The notes under the pieces were generated by a model. It did not search any database. It saw only the letters and a program-made list of their open reading frames with translations, and had not been told where the DNA came from. This document shows positions 45,300-57,750 of a stretch of 64,000 nt of DNA, piece by piece. Each line of letters opens with the position of its first letter. The stretch's first letter is position 1. The position numbers and the translations under genes are program-made. Source of the stretch: Dastarcus helophoroides (Eukaryota; Arthropoda; Insecta; Coleoptera; Bothrideridae); the NCBI GenBank assembly GCA_028583605.1, contig CM053327.1:38814626-38878625 (forward strand), in the 5' to 3' direction.

Positions 45300-45765
45300 A
45301 AAATCAAAAATGCCATTCACATTATTAAAATCTTCAAAACTGTCACTTTATAATTGCAGTCTTTAATATTTTTATGTTATCTTCACAATTTTTTTGATAA
45401 AAATAAGAACGTTAAAGATTTGTATCGTCATTTGCCACAATCGTTCTTGTTTTGCCTGTTTGTTAATTCGTTAAAGATTAATATGCTACAATTACGCGAG
45501 CGTTCGGCAAATATGCGCTAATTTTCGCGGCGTTAATTAATGAAGCTGGGGCTCCGACCAAAACAAATACCCGTAAAATCTGAACGTTTTAAAAGCGTTT
45601 CAGTAATTAATTTCATACACGGATTACAGCGGCATCATGAAAAAAATTAGGAAACATTTAAAAAGGATTTAAGTTAAATTTTAACTCGCACGTTCAAATA
45701 TCCAGCTACTACTTGTAAATTGAAACAGAGTTTAAATAAATTTAATACCAGGACATTGGTCAGTC
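45300..45765. other. Unassigned DNA
   Basis: No repeat or gene recognised; moderate GC near 45480-45560. Confidence 0.3.
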
Positions 45766-45769
45766 ATGG

Positions 45770-48700
45770 CTAGATCGCTAGTTTATGCATGGTGTAAAGC
45801 CGCGGCGTACTGATCTGAACCACATCGCAAACCGAACCTCTGTTCGACCACCCTTACTTCGTCGTGAACTATAAATTTTTTTACAGAATTCCTTGTTTAC
45901 ACCCTTAACTATCTCAAGACGACGTTGTAAGATGACAAAAGGGTGTTAAATTTGAACCAATTTACCCATCTTTCGTTCTCAAACTGATAGGAGATCCAGT
46001 ATGAGAGACCCAGGAATTTAACTTGTTCGGCTACACCCACTATTCGGTAAAATTTTCTGTTTTGAAATACGGTTTCACGCTTTTTTAAAGATCCATTTTA
46101 AGATTCTGTTCGACTACCCTTATTTGCTCGTGAACTTTTAAATTTTTTGGAGGATCTCTTGTCTGCGCGTTTTAAACTGTTTCAAAACAAAATAGCTTCT
46201 GCATCGTTACTAGGTGGCATAAAGATGTTAAATTGTAACTGATTCAGCTATCATTCGTCGTCAGACCGATAAGAAACTTGGTATAGGAACGCCTGGAACT
46301 TGTTTTGTGTATGTTCGAAATGGTATTGTCCTTGATGCATAAAATTTCTCATTTCTTAACTGTCTCGAGACGAAAGAACTTCTGCGAGTTGTTAGCTCAC
46401 AAAAAGATGTTAAATTTTAACCAATTTACCTACCTTTCGTTCTCAAACTGCTAGGAAACCCAGTGTAAGGATCTGGAATTCAACTTGTTTTGTTTGGAAC
46501 TACGCCGACTATTCGGTAAAAAATTTTATTTTGAAGTAAGGTTTTACGTTTCTTTCAAAAATCCATTCTAAGATTCTGTTCGACCACCCTTATTTTGTAG
46601 TAAACCCTCAATTTTTTTATAGAATCTCTTGTCCACGCGCTTTAACCTGCTTCGAAAACAAATACCTTCTGCATCGTTACTAGGTGGCACAAATATGTTA
46701 AATTGTAACTGATTTAGCTATCATTCATCCTCAGACCCATAGGAAACTTAGTATAAGAACTCCTGGAACTTGTTTTGCGTACGTCAGGAAATATTTAAAA
46801 AGGATTTAAGTTAAATTTTAATTCGCACGTTCAAATATCCAGTTACTACTTCTAAATTGAAACAGAGTTTAAATAAATTTAATACCAGGGCATTGGTCAG
46901 TCATGATTAGATCGCTAATTTGTGCGTGGTGTAAAACCACGTACAAATTGAACCACGTCGCAAACCCAACCTCTGTTCGACCACCCTTATTTCGTCGTGA
47001 ACTATAAATTTTTTATGGAATTCCTTGTTTACACCCTTAACTGTCTCAAAACGACGTTGTTAGATGACAAAAAGATGTTAAAGTTTAACAAATTAACCCA
47101 CCTTTCGTTCCTAAACTGATAGGAGATCCAGTATAAGAGATCCAGGAATTTAACTTGTTCGGAACTACACCCACTATTCGGTAAAATTTTGTGTTTTGAA
47201 ATACGGTTTTACGCTTTTTTAAAGATCCATTTTAAGATTCTGTTCGACTACCCTTATTTGCCCGTGAACTTTCAAATTTTTTTGGAGGATCTCTTGTCTA
47301 CGCGCTTTAAACTGCTTCGAAATAAAATAGCTTCTGCCTCGTTACTAGGTGGCACAAAGATGTTAAATTGTAACTGATTTAGCTATCATTCGTCCTCAGA
47401 CCGATAGAAAACTCAGTATAAGAACTCCTGAAACTTGTTTTGCGTATGTTCGAAATTTTATTGTCCTTGACTCGTAAAATTTCTATTGTGGTCAGCCATA
47501 GGCAGGTAGCTAATTTGTGCTTGCTGCAAAGCCGCGCAGATTTGAGCCGCATCGCGAACGAAACCCGCTGCGAACATCGTTTCTAACCACATCACGAGCC
47601 TCGAATGAATCAGGTTCGGAAAGTGAATCGCAGGAACGTCCAAGAGACTTGTTCGACCACCCTTATTTCGTCATAAACTACGCAATTTCTTACGGAATTC
47701 TTTGTTTACGCCCTTAATTGTCTCGAGACGAAAGAACTTCTGCGACGTTGTTAGATGACAAAATATATGTTAAAGTTTAACTAATTTACCCATCTTTCGT
47801 TCTCAAACTGCTAGGAGACCCAGTGTAAGAATCTGGAATTTAACTTGTTTTGTTCGGAACTACGCCGACTATTCGGTAAAAATTTTTATTTTGAAGTAAG
47901 GTTTTACGTTTCCTTTCAAAAATCCATTCTAAGATTCTGTTCGACCACCCTTATTTTGTAGTGAACTCTCAAATTTTTTAATAGAATCTCCTTGTCCACG
48001 CGCTTTAACCTGCTTCAAAACCAAATACCTTCTGCATCGTTACTAGGTGGCACAAAAATATTAAATAATATTAAAAAATTTTAACTGATTTATCTATCAT
48101 TCGTCATCAGGTACCGATAGGAAAACTCGGTATAAGAACATCTGGAATTAAACTTGTTTTGTGTATGTTCGGAATTTTATTGTCCATTGACTCGTAAAAT
48201 TTCTATTGTGGTCAGTCATGGTCAGGTCTCTAATTTGTGCTATGCTGCAAAGCCGCACCGATTTGAGCCGCATCGCGAATGAAATCCGCTGCGAACCTCG
48301 TCGCTAACCACTTCGCAAGCCTCGAATGAATCAGGTTCGGAACGTGGATCGCAGGAACGTCCAAACTAGCGCAGCGAGGTTCGCGACAAAGTTCAGTTCG
48401 CGACGTGCTTTAAGTCTGTACACGGCTTAAGATTAAAACCATAAAGCCACGTACAGACTTGAATCACGTCGCAAATCGAACCTCTGAGATTCTGTTCGAC
48501 CACCCTTATTTGGTCGTGAACTCTCAAATTTAGGATCTCTTGTCTACGCGCTTTAAACTGCTTCGAAACAAAATACCTTCTGCATCGTTACTAGATGGCA
48601 CAAGGATGTTAAATTGTAACTGATTTAGCTATCATTCGTCCTCAGACCGATAGAAAACTCAGTATAAGAACTCCTGGAACTTGTTTTGCGTATGTTCGGA

Positions 48701-50215
48701 ATTTTATTGTCCTTGACTCGTAAAATTTCTATTGTGGTCAGCCATAGTCAGGTCGCTAATTTGTGCTTGCTGCAAAGCCGCGCAGATTTGAGCCGCATCG
48801 CGAACGAAACCCGCTGCGAACATCGTTTCTAACCACATCACGAGCCTCGAATGAATCAGGTTCGGAAAGTGAATCGCAGGAACGTCCAAGAGACTTGTTC
48901 GACCACCCTTATTTCGTCATAAACTACGCAATTTCTTACGGAATTCTTTGTTTACGCCCTTAATTGTCTCGAGACGAAAGAACTTCTGCGACGTTGTTAG
49001 ATGACAAAATATATGTTAAAGTTTAACCAATTTACCCATCTTTCGTTGTCAAACTGATAGGAGATCCAGTATAAAAGATCCAGAAATTTAACTTGTTTTG
49101 TTTGGAACTACACCCAGTATTCGGTAAAATTTTGTATGTTGAAGTACGGTTTTAGGCTTTTTTAAAAATTCATTCTAAGATTCTGTTTGACCACCCTTAT
49201 TTGGTCGTGAACTCTCAAATTTAGGATCTCTTGTCTACGCGCTTTAAACTGCTTCTGCGTCGTTACTAGGTGGCGCAAATATATTAAATTGTAACTGATT
49301 TAGCTATCATTCGTCCTCAGACCGATAGAAAACTCAATATAGGAACTCCTGGAACTTGTGTTGCGTATGTTCGAAATTTTATTATCCTTGACTAGTAAAA
49401 TTTCTATTGTGGTCAGTCATGGTAGGTCGCTAATTTGTGCATGCTGCAAAGCCGCGCAGATTTGGGCCGCATCGCAATCGAAACCCGCTGCTAACTACTT
49501 CGTGAGCCTCGAATGAATCAGGTTCGGAACGTGGATCTCAGGAACGTCCAAACTAACGAAACGAGGCTCACGACAAAGTTTAGTTCATGACGTGCTTCAA
49601 GTCTGTACACGGCTTAAAATTAAAAACATAAAACCTCGTACAGACTTAAATCACGTCGCAAATCGAACCTCTGAGATTCTGTTCGACCACCCTTATTTCG
49701 TCATGAACTAGGGAATTTGTTACGGAATTTCTTGTTTTCATCTTTACCTGTCTCGAGACGATATAACTTCTGCGACGTTGTTAGATGACAAATAGATTGT
49801 AGAATTTAACCAATTTACCCTTCTTTCGTTCTCAAATTGATAGGAGATCCAGTATAAAAGACGCAGAAATTTAACTTGTTTTGTTCGGAACTACACCCAC
49901 TATTCGGTAAAATTTTGTATTTTAAAGTACCGTTTTACACTTTTTTAAAAATCCATTCTAAGATTCTGTTCGACCACCCTTATTTGGTCGTGAACTCCTC
50001 AAATTTAGAATCTCTTGTCTACGCGCTTTAAACTGCTTCGAAACAAAATACCTTGTGCGTCGTTACTAGGTGGCACAAAGATGTTAAATTGTAACTAATT
50101 TAGCTATTATTTATCTTCAGACCGATAGGAAATTCAGTATAAGAACTCCTGGAACTTGTTTTGCGTAAATTCGGAATGTTATTGTCCTTGACTGGTAAAA
50201 TTTCTATTGTGGTCA
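45770..50215. repeat. Composite satellite, block 1
   Basis: The motif TTCTGTTCGACCACCCTTAT recurs near 45841, 46106, 46576, 46977, 47240, 47650, 47938, 48492, 48896, 49186, 49679 and 49968. Spacing alternates between about 260-290 bp and about 400-550 bp, so the higher-order unit has two related halves. Other landmarks are CGTTACTAGGTGGCAC, TCGTCCTCAGACCGATAG and CTATTGTGGTCAG. Short frames here repeat with the satellite and are not genes. Confidence 0.92.
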
Positions 50216-50219
50216 GCAG

Positions 50220-51366
50220 GCACGTAGCCAGGATTTTCGTTCGGTGGGGGTCCAACTCCCCCCCTTTTTTTTAATGTTAGACACATATAAAGTTTTTCGA
50301 AATGAGCAATACTGCAAAATTAAAAAAAATTAAATTGTTAAATCAATAAACGTTTTGGTTTTTTACTTAGTGCTCATTTTTTACTTTTGCGTAAAATTTC
50401 CAATCTTAACTTCGAAATTTGGACTAAAATTGGAAACTCGAAAGTTCGACTTCAGTCTGGATATTTAAATCTTTCAAATTTAGTTTATCCCGGTAATTTA
50501 GAATAACCTAATATTTTTTTCAAAATAAGTGATTTTAGAACTTTTCAGAGTAGCATCAAATTCTAAATCAAAGACGAAATTGAGAGTATTAGATATTAAA
50601 GATAAAATAAAAAAATTTCAATAGAAGCTTCTATTTTAATTTGTAATTTCGATTTTTGTCGAAACTTTGAATTTATTTTAGAAAGGTGAATCTAAAAACC
50701 TTGGGGAAAAACGGAAATTTGGACGAACATTAAAAGGATGAAAAAAGATAAGATTTTTATCAAACAAAATCCAGAAGCTTCAAAGTTAAAGTCAATTTTT
50801 TTTAAAACTTAAAATGTTGACTTTACCGAAATATTTAGAAAACATTTAAATATTGAGAAAAAACCGACAGTTTTCCAATGAAGCAAACATTTTGGATTTA
50901 AACTCGAATTTTTTTTTAAAGTAGAAATTTTATGACTAGGATTAAAATTGGAAAAAACTAAAGGACATAATTTTTAATGCAAAGCGAAAAATTTAGAAAA
51001 AAAACTGAAATTGTAAAATAAAGAACTTAAGAAAAAATTAAAATTTTAAACAAAAAAAAAACGCGAAAATTATAAAAAATATTACGAGCTAAACTAAAAA
51101 TTTTAAGACAATCGAAGTTCATAAAATCATTTTTTTAGAAATTTCGATTATAAAATCGAACTAGCAAAATAAAAATGTAGATATTTCTAATTTCAAAATG
51201 TTAAATAAAAATTAAGTCTCAAAAATATCAAAAGTTAGAACCTCAACTGAAAATTTTGTTTAAATAAAAGGAAAATTAAAAGTCCAAACTTGAATTTAAA
51301 AAAAGAGTTTAAATTTTTAAACTAAAATGAATATTTTGAAAATAAGGTCAAAATACGTATGAATAT
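50220..51366. repeat. AT-rich low-complexity insertion
   Basis: The satellite breaks off within GGTCAGCAGGCACGTAGCCA, followed by sequence with TTTAATGTTAGACACATA and then degenerate AAATTT words. The start may be a transposon end; not classified. Confidence 0.5.
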
Positions 51367-51730
51367 TGAAACGCAATGTAAATAGATGGAATAGAATTTA
51401 GAATAGAATTGTAGAATTTAGTAAATAAAAAAAAGTTTCTAGAATGATCTGATAAGAAGAAAGCGGCCGCGATAACGAAACAAACGGCAGATAAGCGTTC
51501 CAGAAATTTCGGCAAACGATAGGCCTTATCTGCCGAAAAGTTCTAGAAGCCGGGAGCCAAAACTATAAAAGGCGGTCAGCTAGTCAGTTAAAGTCAGTGT
51601 AATTAGTGAGTTAGTGGAAGTTAATAATAAGTGAGTTAATTGTTCAATTGTGGTGATCCAAGTTAAGTTTGTTAATAAAGTGGTGTAATTTACAGGTGGT
51701 AATCAATTCGAATCGATAAAGCCCGTAACA
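51367..51730 (+). mobile_element. Solo LTR, plus orientation
   Basis: It begins TGAAACGCAATG (family form TGTAACGCCATG) and ends CCCGTAACA. The 4-bp target duplication ATAT is on both sides (51363-51366 and 51731-51734). A TATA box is seen in AACTATAAAAGGCGG (near 51562), with an AATAAAG polyadenylation-like signal near 51675. Together with 26843 and 34826 this shows a family excised to solo LTRs at least three times here. Confidence 0.92.
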
Positions 51731-51734
51731 ATAT

Positions 51735-52300
51735 GTTTATTAAAAGAGAAATCTCTGGGAAAGTCGAAATGTTGAATTTGATTCAAACATTAAAAGAAAG
51801 TTGAAAGAATTTTACAAAAGAAGTTGATATTTCGAAAATTTCTAAAAATAATCGAAATTTCCACAAACGTTGAAATGTTTAGAAAATTTATGAATCAGAA
51901 GTAAAACATTTTTAAGAAAAAACACCATAATTCAGCATAAAGTTGTTTATAGGTCCTTAGAATTTTTAAAAATAAATTAATGAAATCGATTATGTGCTTA
52001 CAGTGACGTAGAATTGCAGAAAATAATTTAGAATTTTTAATTTCAACTCGGAATTTTGATAAAATAATCAAAATTTCTAAAAAATACGTATTCATTTCTT
52101 TTATTATTTTTTTTTCATATCGTTAATTAGTAAAAATGAAGAATAAAATCTAGTGATCCTAACATTAAATAAATTTGACAAATAAAAAAGTGAAACTTAC
52201 CAAAGAAAATTTCCTAATATCGATTTTAAGTTTACGTATTTAACCAACGTACGTAACTCGTACCATAATTATGATTTGTATTGTATTTCCTATAGACCAG
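51735..52300. repeat. AT-rich low-complexity continuation
   Basis: Same character as 50220-51366 (AATCGAAATTTCC words); the LTR inserted into it. No gene. Confidence 0.5.
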
Positions 52301-52668
52301 GGTAGAAGCCTTCAAAAACGATAAAAAGTAAAAAAAAATGGAGTAGGATGAAACCTATGAGAAAAGGAAGATAAATTACGGGCGATCTGAGGTCGGGAAG
52401 GGGTAGGGGGTGGGTCTTTAAGGGTAAAAAACGATTTATCTCGATTTCTGGCAAAACTACAAATCCTATGGAAAAAAATTAAATGACAAAGTTGTAGGTA
52501 ATAAGAAGATCTACAACTTTTGTATCTACACTTTTTACATAAGCTCAAAATTCACGTGAAAAATTTAAAACACCGGGTTCATGGTTTTTATTGTTATCTT
52601 TTACAAAAAAAAATATTTTTTTTTCACGAAATTTGGTGAAAACTTACCTTTTTATATCCCAAAGACAC
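52301..52668. mobile_element. Outer flank of the long-TIR element
   Basis: Contains GACAAAGTTGTAGGTAATAA followed by GAAGATCTACAACTTTTGTA, an internal hairpin of a type I associate with long-TIR arthropod elements. It has no counterpart at the right end, so the right side appears truncated at 53820. Confidence 0.45.
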
Positions 52669-53820
52669 TGTAATTTTTTTGTTTTAAAATATTTATTTTT
52701 TCACCTTATTTTGATTCAATATCGAAAAAGCACCCTAATTTTCAATCGAAAAATCTCACTTTAAAATTTCAGATTTTTCAAAAAACTCGGTAAGCTCTTT
52801 GTTCGTTAAAATGTCTACTTTCTGATGGTGTAAAAAAAATATTGATTACTATGGTAAATCTTCTAAGAAAATTCAAAAAAACGAAAAGTACTCCAATTCG
52901 AAAATTTTTAAAATATTTAAAAATATTAGCCAAATTTGATAAATTTTTATCGCCTATTAATGAATTCACGATACTTTTCTTTTCTTTTCCGGCAAATCCA
53001 GATGTTGTATCGCAACCAGAAAAACAATGCAAAAATGCAACTATGTTTTTGACGGATTCATATTTGAAACTATTAGACGTGAAAAAAAGATCTTTTATAT
53101 TTCCAGAAGTGGCTTCAGAAAATAAATGTCATGATTATTAGAATTTAATTGATTCAAAAGGACCAAAAGATCAATATCTTGACCCACAACAATGACAGTT
53201 TTATTAGTATCTCTGGCAATTTCTATCGAGGTCTTAATTATGTTAGCATCAGCATCTTCTTTTGCTTGTTTACAGGAAAATCCTTGTGAGTGTAATATTT
53301 CCATTAGCGATTTTATTATTTTGTCTTTGTTTTTCTCGTTAGATAAAAATTTTTCTTGCAAAAATGGTATTTTTGTATGGTTTTGATAATTGAACTCTGG
53401 AATATTGTCTGAGGTCTTTCTACGACTGCGTTCTCCTCTTTTAATTGAATTAACTGATGGTACTGTTGACACAGCAACTGAATTTTTAATTTCGGGGTAC
53501 CCATCAAAAACGATATAGCTGCTTGCTGCGTAATGTTTTTCTACATAGTGCAAATAGGTCAAAATTGTACATAAAGATAAAAAAAAAATTTTCGAATTGG
53601 AGTACTTTTCATTTTTTTGAATTTTCTTAGAAGATTTACCACAGTAATGTATATTTTTTTTACACCATCAGAAATTAGACATTTCAACGAACAAATGCCC
53701 ACCGATTTTCTTAAAAAAGCTAAAATTTTAACGTTTTTTCGATTAAAACTTAGGGTGCTTTTTCGATATTGAGTCAAAATAAGGTGAAAAAATAAATATT
53801 TTAAACCAAAAAAATTACAA
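52669..53820. mobile_element. Element with about 235-bp terminal inverted repeats
   Basis: 52669-52905 and 53585-53820 are reverse complements with scattered differences. Shared words include CACCTTATTTTGA, ATCGAAAAAGCACCCTAA, GATGGTGTAAAAAAAATAT and AGTACTCCAATTCGAAAAT. The core of about 680 bp carries the PIN-like pseudogene. The right end abuts the satellite directly. Confidence 0.85.
52950..53562 (-). pseudogene. Transposon-associated PIN/FEN-like nuclease domain, frameshifted
   Basis: The minus-strand frame from 53562 reads YIVFDGYPE, then RGERSRRKTSDNI, FLSNEKNKDKII, KEDADANIIKTSIEIA and VIVVGQDIDLLVLLNQL. It then runs out of frame near 53110. In another frame FLHCFSGCDTTSGFAGKEKK and the following residues continue to about 52950. 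The order (acidic DGYP, DAD, VGxDxDLLVLL, FSGCDTTS-x-GK) is that of a widespread arthropod transposon-linked protein with a PIN-like acidic pocket. Biochemical function is not established. Both ends are lost to the inverted repeats and one frameshift is visible, so it is dead. Confidence 0.75.
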
Positions 53821-55550
53821 GGTTTACGTCGCAAATCGAACCTCTGTGATTCTGTTCGACCACCCTTATTTCGTCATGAACTATGGAATTTCTTACGGAA
53901 TTCTTTGTTTACACCCTTAACAGTCTCGAGACGAAAGAACTTCTGCGACGTTGTTAGGTCACAAAAAGATGTTAAATTTTAACCAATTTACCTATCTTTC
54001 GTTCTCAAACTGGTAGGAGACCAAGTGTAAAAAGCTGGAAATGTTTTGTTCGGAACTACGCCGACTATTCGGTGAAAATTTTTATTTTGAAGTACGGTTT
54101 TACGTTTTTTTTAAACCCATTTTAAGATTCTGTTCGACCACCCTTATTTGGTCGTGAACTCTCAAATTTAGGATCTCTTGTCTACGCGCTTTAAACTGCT
54201 TCGAAACCAAATAGCTTCTGCGTCGTTACTAGGTGGCACAAAAATGTTAAATTGTAACTGATTTAGAGATCATTCGTTCTCAGACCGATAGGAACTCAGT
54301 ATAAAAACTCCTGGAACTTGTTTTGCGTATGTTCGGAATGTTATTGTCCTTGACTAGTAAAATTTCTTTTGTGGTCAGTCATGGTCAGGTCGCTAATTTG
54401 CGCATGCTCCAAAGCCGCGCAGATTTAAGCCGCATCGCGAACGAATCCCGCTGCGAACCTCGTCGCTAACCACGTCGCGAGCTTCGAATGTATCAGGTTC
54501 GGAACGTGAATCGCAGGAACGTCCAAACTAACGAAGCGAGGTTTACGACAAAGTTTAGTTCACGACGTGCTTCAAGTCTGTACATGGCTTAAAATTAAAA
54601 ACATAAAACTTCGTACAGACTTAAATCACGTCGCAAATCGAACCTCTGTGATTCTGTTCGATCACCCTTATTTCGTCATGAACTATGGAATTTCTTACGG
54701 AATTCTTCGTTTACACCCTTAACTGTCTCGAGGCAAAAGAACTTCGGCGACGTTGTTAGGTCACAAAAAGATGTTAAATTTTAACCAATTTACTTATCTT
54801 TCGTTCTCAAACTGGTAGGAGACCCAGTGTAAAGAACTTGAATTTAACTTGTTTTGTTCGAAACTACGCCAACTATTCGATAACATTTTTTATTTTGAAG
54901 TACGGTTTTACGTCTTTTTTTAAATCCATTCTAAGACTCTGTTCGACCACCCTTATTTGGTCGTGAATTCTCGAATTTAGGATCTCTTGTCTACGCCCTT
55001 TAAACTGCTTCGAAACCAAATAGCTTCTGCGTCGTTACTAGGTGGCACAAAGATGTTAAATTGTAACTGATTTAGCTATCATTCGTTCTCAGACCGATAG
55101 GAACTCAGTATAAAAACTCCTGGAACTTGTTTTGCGTATGTTTGAAATGTTATTGTCCTTGACTAGTAAAATTTCTTTTGTGGTCAGTCATGGTCAGGTC
55201 GCTAATTTATGCATGCTGCAAAGCTGCGCAGATTTAAGCCGCATCGCGAACGAAACCTGTTGCGAACCTCGTCGCGAACTACGTCGAGAGCCTCGAACGA
55301 ACAGCTTTGGAACGCGAATCGCAGGAACGTCCAAACTAGCGCAGAGAGGTTCGCGACAAAGTTCAGTTCGCGACGTGCTTCAAGTCTGTACGCGGCTTAA
55401 GATTAAAAACATAAAGTCACGTACAGACTTGAATCACGTCGCAAATCGAACTTCTGAGATTCTGTTCGACCACCCTTATTTCGTCATGAACTATGGAAAT
55501 TTTTATGGAATTCTTTGTTTACACCCTTAAATGCCTCGGGAAGAAATAAC
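53821..55550. repeat. Composite satellite, block 2
   Basis: TTCTGTTCGACCACCCTTAT recurs near 53854, 54131, 54652, 54937 and 55461, intervals of about 277, 521, 285 and 524 bp, the cleanest view of the two-part unit (about 800 bp). Each unit contains an inverted pair, AAGTCTGTAC then GTACAGACTT. Confidence 0.92.
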
Positions 55551-55555
55551 CTCTT

Positions 55556-57147
55556 TTTTTAAAAGTTTAATCCACTCGCAAAGGGTAACCCCATTATGAT
55601 TTCAAAGTACTGCGAGTAGGACGCGAAAACAAGGATAGATGGCGATGAACCGCCTTCTTAAACAAGGTTGTAATTTTTGGGGAAAATTCCTTTTGGTAAC
55701 AAGTTTCATAACTTGGAAGTTCTATAGAAAAAAGAGTCTTCTTAGACAGAAGTCCTCACTGTGTCAAGCTGGACCGCATAGAAATTTGGTGTCTCCGACT
55801 GTCTAGTACGCCTCAAGAATCTTGCCTTTGGGGGGATCAATCCTATTAGTTCCTGTGAGCATCTTTCAGATAGTACTTGTAGAAAAGAGACAAGTCACCA
55901 ACCATACGCTTGTGTTTTAGTGTTTCGAGAGATTCGAGAGAATCGGTCAAACTCTCGTCATCAATTAGGCGAATCGTTCTTCTTTGAATTGAATCCAAGA
56001 GAGCTAAAGTGTGTTTTGGGGCTAAACTCCAAAACATGAGAACAGTATTGGCTAGTGTTGGCCCAAGTTGAGCTTTGTGTAGAGTTAATAGCTGATAAGA
56101 TGTGAAGTACTTTTTAGCTCTAAAAAGAAAGCCTAGCTTCTGAGAGGCGGATTTGCCAATGGCGCGCACATGGTAGTCCCAAGAGAAGTTATTGCTTGCA
56201 TTCACTTCCAGGATAGATAGATTAGACCCCATCGGAAGAATTTTACCATCCATTAGTATGTTTATTGCATTATCCCTTGATGTTTTCTCAGAGAAAACCG
56301 AGGCCTGAGTTTTTGAAGCGTTGAAGTCGACCAAATTGTTCTTACCCCATTTCAGGATAATCTCGAGATCCCTATTAATCATCTGTATCTGGTGTCCCCT
56401 TAGTCGATCTGAAGCAGCGATAGATAAGCTTTGTCGAAGAAAAAAGATGACACAAGGTTTCTACCATCCTACCATCTGCGTAGCTGTATATAGAATTGGA
56501 AGTTGAAGCTGAGAGATCGTTTATGTGTAACAGAAATAGAGTAAGAGACAAAACAGACCCCTGAGGCACCCCTGCGTTAATCGCAAATGTCTCGGATGAG
56601 ATGCCATCGACGACGACCTGAAGATATCTACCAGCGAGAAAATTGGATATCCAATGACAGAGCCCAGGAGGAAGACCATAAGAATTTGGCGAGGAGAGAT
56701 CGGTGCCAGACTGTGTCGAAAGCCTTTGAGATATCTAATGCCACAATCATAGTCTCACCATGTTTTTCCATAGCTGAGTTACAGATATGAGTAACATATG
56801 CCAGTAGATTGCCAGTGGAACGTTGTTGTCTAAAATCGTATTGCCTGTTGGAGATGATTCTATTTTCTTCCAGATATTTGAGAATCTTGATGTTGGTAAC
56901 CTTTTCCATTACTTTAGATATAACGGGTAACAAAGATATAGGGCGATAGTTGTTAGCCAGATTTCTTTTTCCCTTTTTAGGGACAGGCTTTACTCTAGCA
57001 TATTTCTAGATGTTGGGGAATACACCTTTGTTGTAAGAGAGTGTAAACAATTTGCTTAGGACAGGAGTCAACTCTGGGGCGCACTTCTTAAGAACAATAG
57101 GGGGAATACCATCAAGGCCAGAAGCTTTCGAGGTGTCGAGCTTAAGG
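55556..57147 (-). pseudogene. Non-LTR retrotransposon, copy 2, 5'-truncated
   Basis: Same element as 34478-37400, without the LTR interruption. In order on the minus strand come reverse transcriptase pieces (LPVISKVMEKVTNIKILKYL, NSAMEKHGETMIVALDISKA, at 56933-56628), then MPQGSVLSLTLFLLHINDLS and YSYADG (56569-56375), then a C-terminal region (56382-55846) with ILKWGKNNLVDFNASKTQ and FLFRAKKYFTSYQLLTLHKA. An A/T-rich tail lies at the 55556 end. The palm motif reads YADG, lacking the second catalytic aspartate. It is inserted into the composite satellite and truncated at the 5' end near 57147. Confidence 0.9.
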
Positions 57148-57452
57148 AGAATTTTTCTGCGACGTTGTTAGATGTTAAATTTTAACCAATTTACCTATCT
57201 TTTGTTCTCAAACTGATAAGAGACCCAGTATTAAGTTCTGCAATCTGATTTGATTTGTTCGGTACTACACCGACTATTCGGAAAAATTTTGTATTTTGAA
57301 GTACGGTTTTACGCTTTTTTAAAAATCCTTTCTAAGATTCTGTTCGACCACCCTTATTTTGTCGTGAAATTTCAAACAAGACAAGACAAGACAAAACGTG
57401 GCACTCGGGGCGCGTCTTTTTTAAGTAAGTTCCCAGGAACGTCGAAACTAGC

Positions 57453-57496
<44 letters not shown>

Positions 57497-57750
57497 TTGC
57501 GACGTGCTTGAAGTCTGCCCACGGCTTAAAATTAATAATATAAGGCCCGCATACAGACTTGAACCACGCGCAAATCGAACCTCGCTGCGTCTAGTTTGGA
57601 CGATCCCTGAAACTTGCTAGCAAAGAGACGCCTTGAGTGCCACGTTTTGTCTTGTGTTGTTTGAGAGTTCACAACAAAATAAGGGTGGTCGAACAGAATC
57701 TTAAAAAGGTTTTCTTAAACAGCGTAAAACCGTACTTCATAATACAAAAT
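57148..57750. repeat. Composite satellite, block 3, with inverted arm
   Basis: Satellite resumes at TTCTGCGACGTTGTTAGATG. The piece at about 57270-57400 (AGTACGGTTTTACGC, CCACCCTTATTTTGTCGTG, ACAAGACAAAACGTGGCACT) returns in reverse at about 57630-57745, so the array ends in an inverted repeat around the (AG)n tract. Confidence 0.85.
57455..57494. repeat. (AG)n microsatellite
   Basis: Forty bases of pure AG at the centre of the inverted arms. Confidence 0.97.

Noticed and set aside
47458..48963. Repeated 61- and 66-codon frames in the composite satellite
   Set aside because: They recur with the satellite unit and lack domain features; identity reflects recent duplication, not a gene family.
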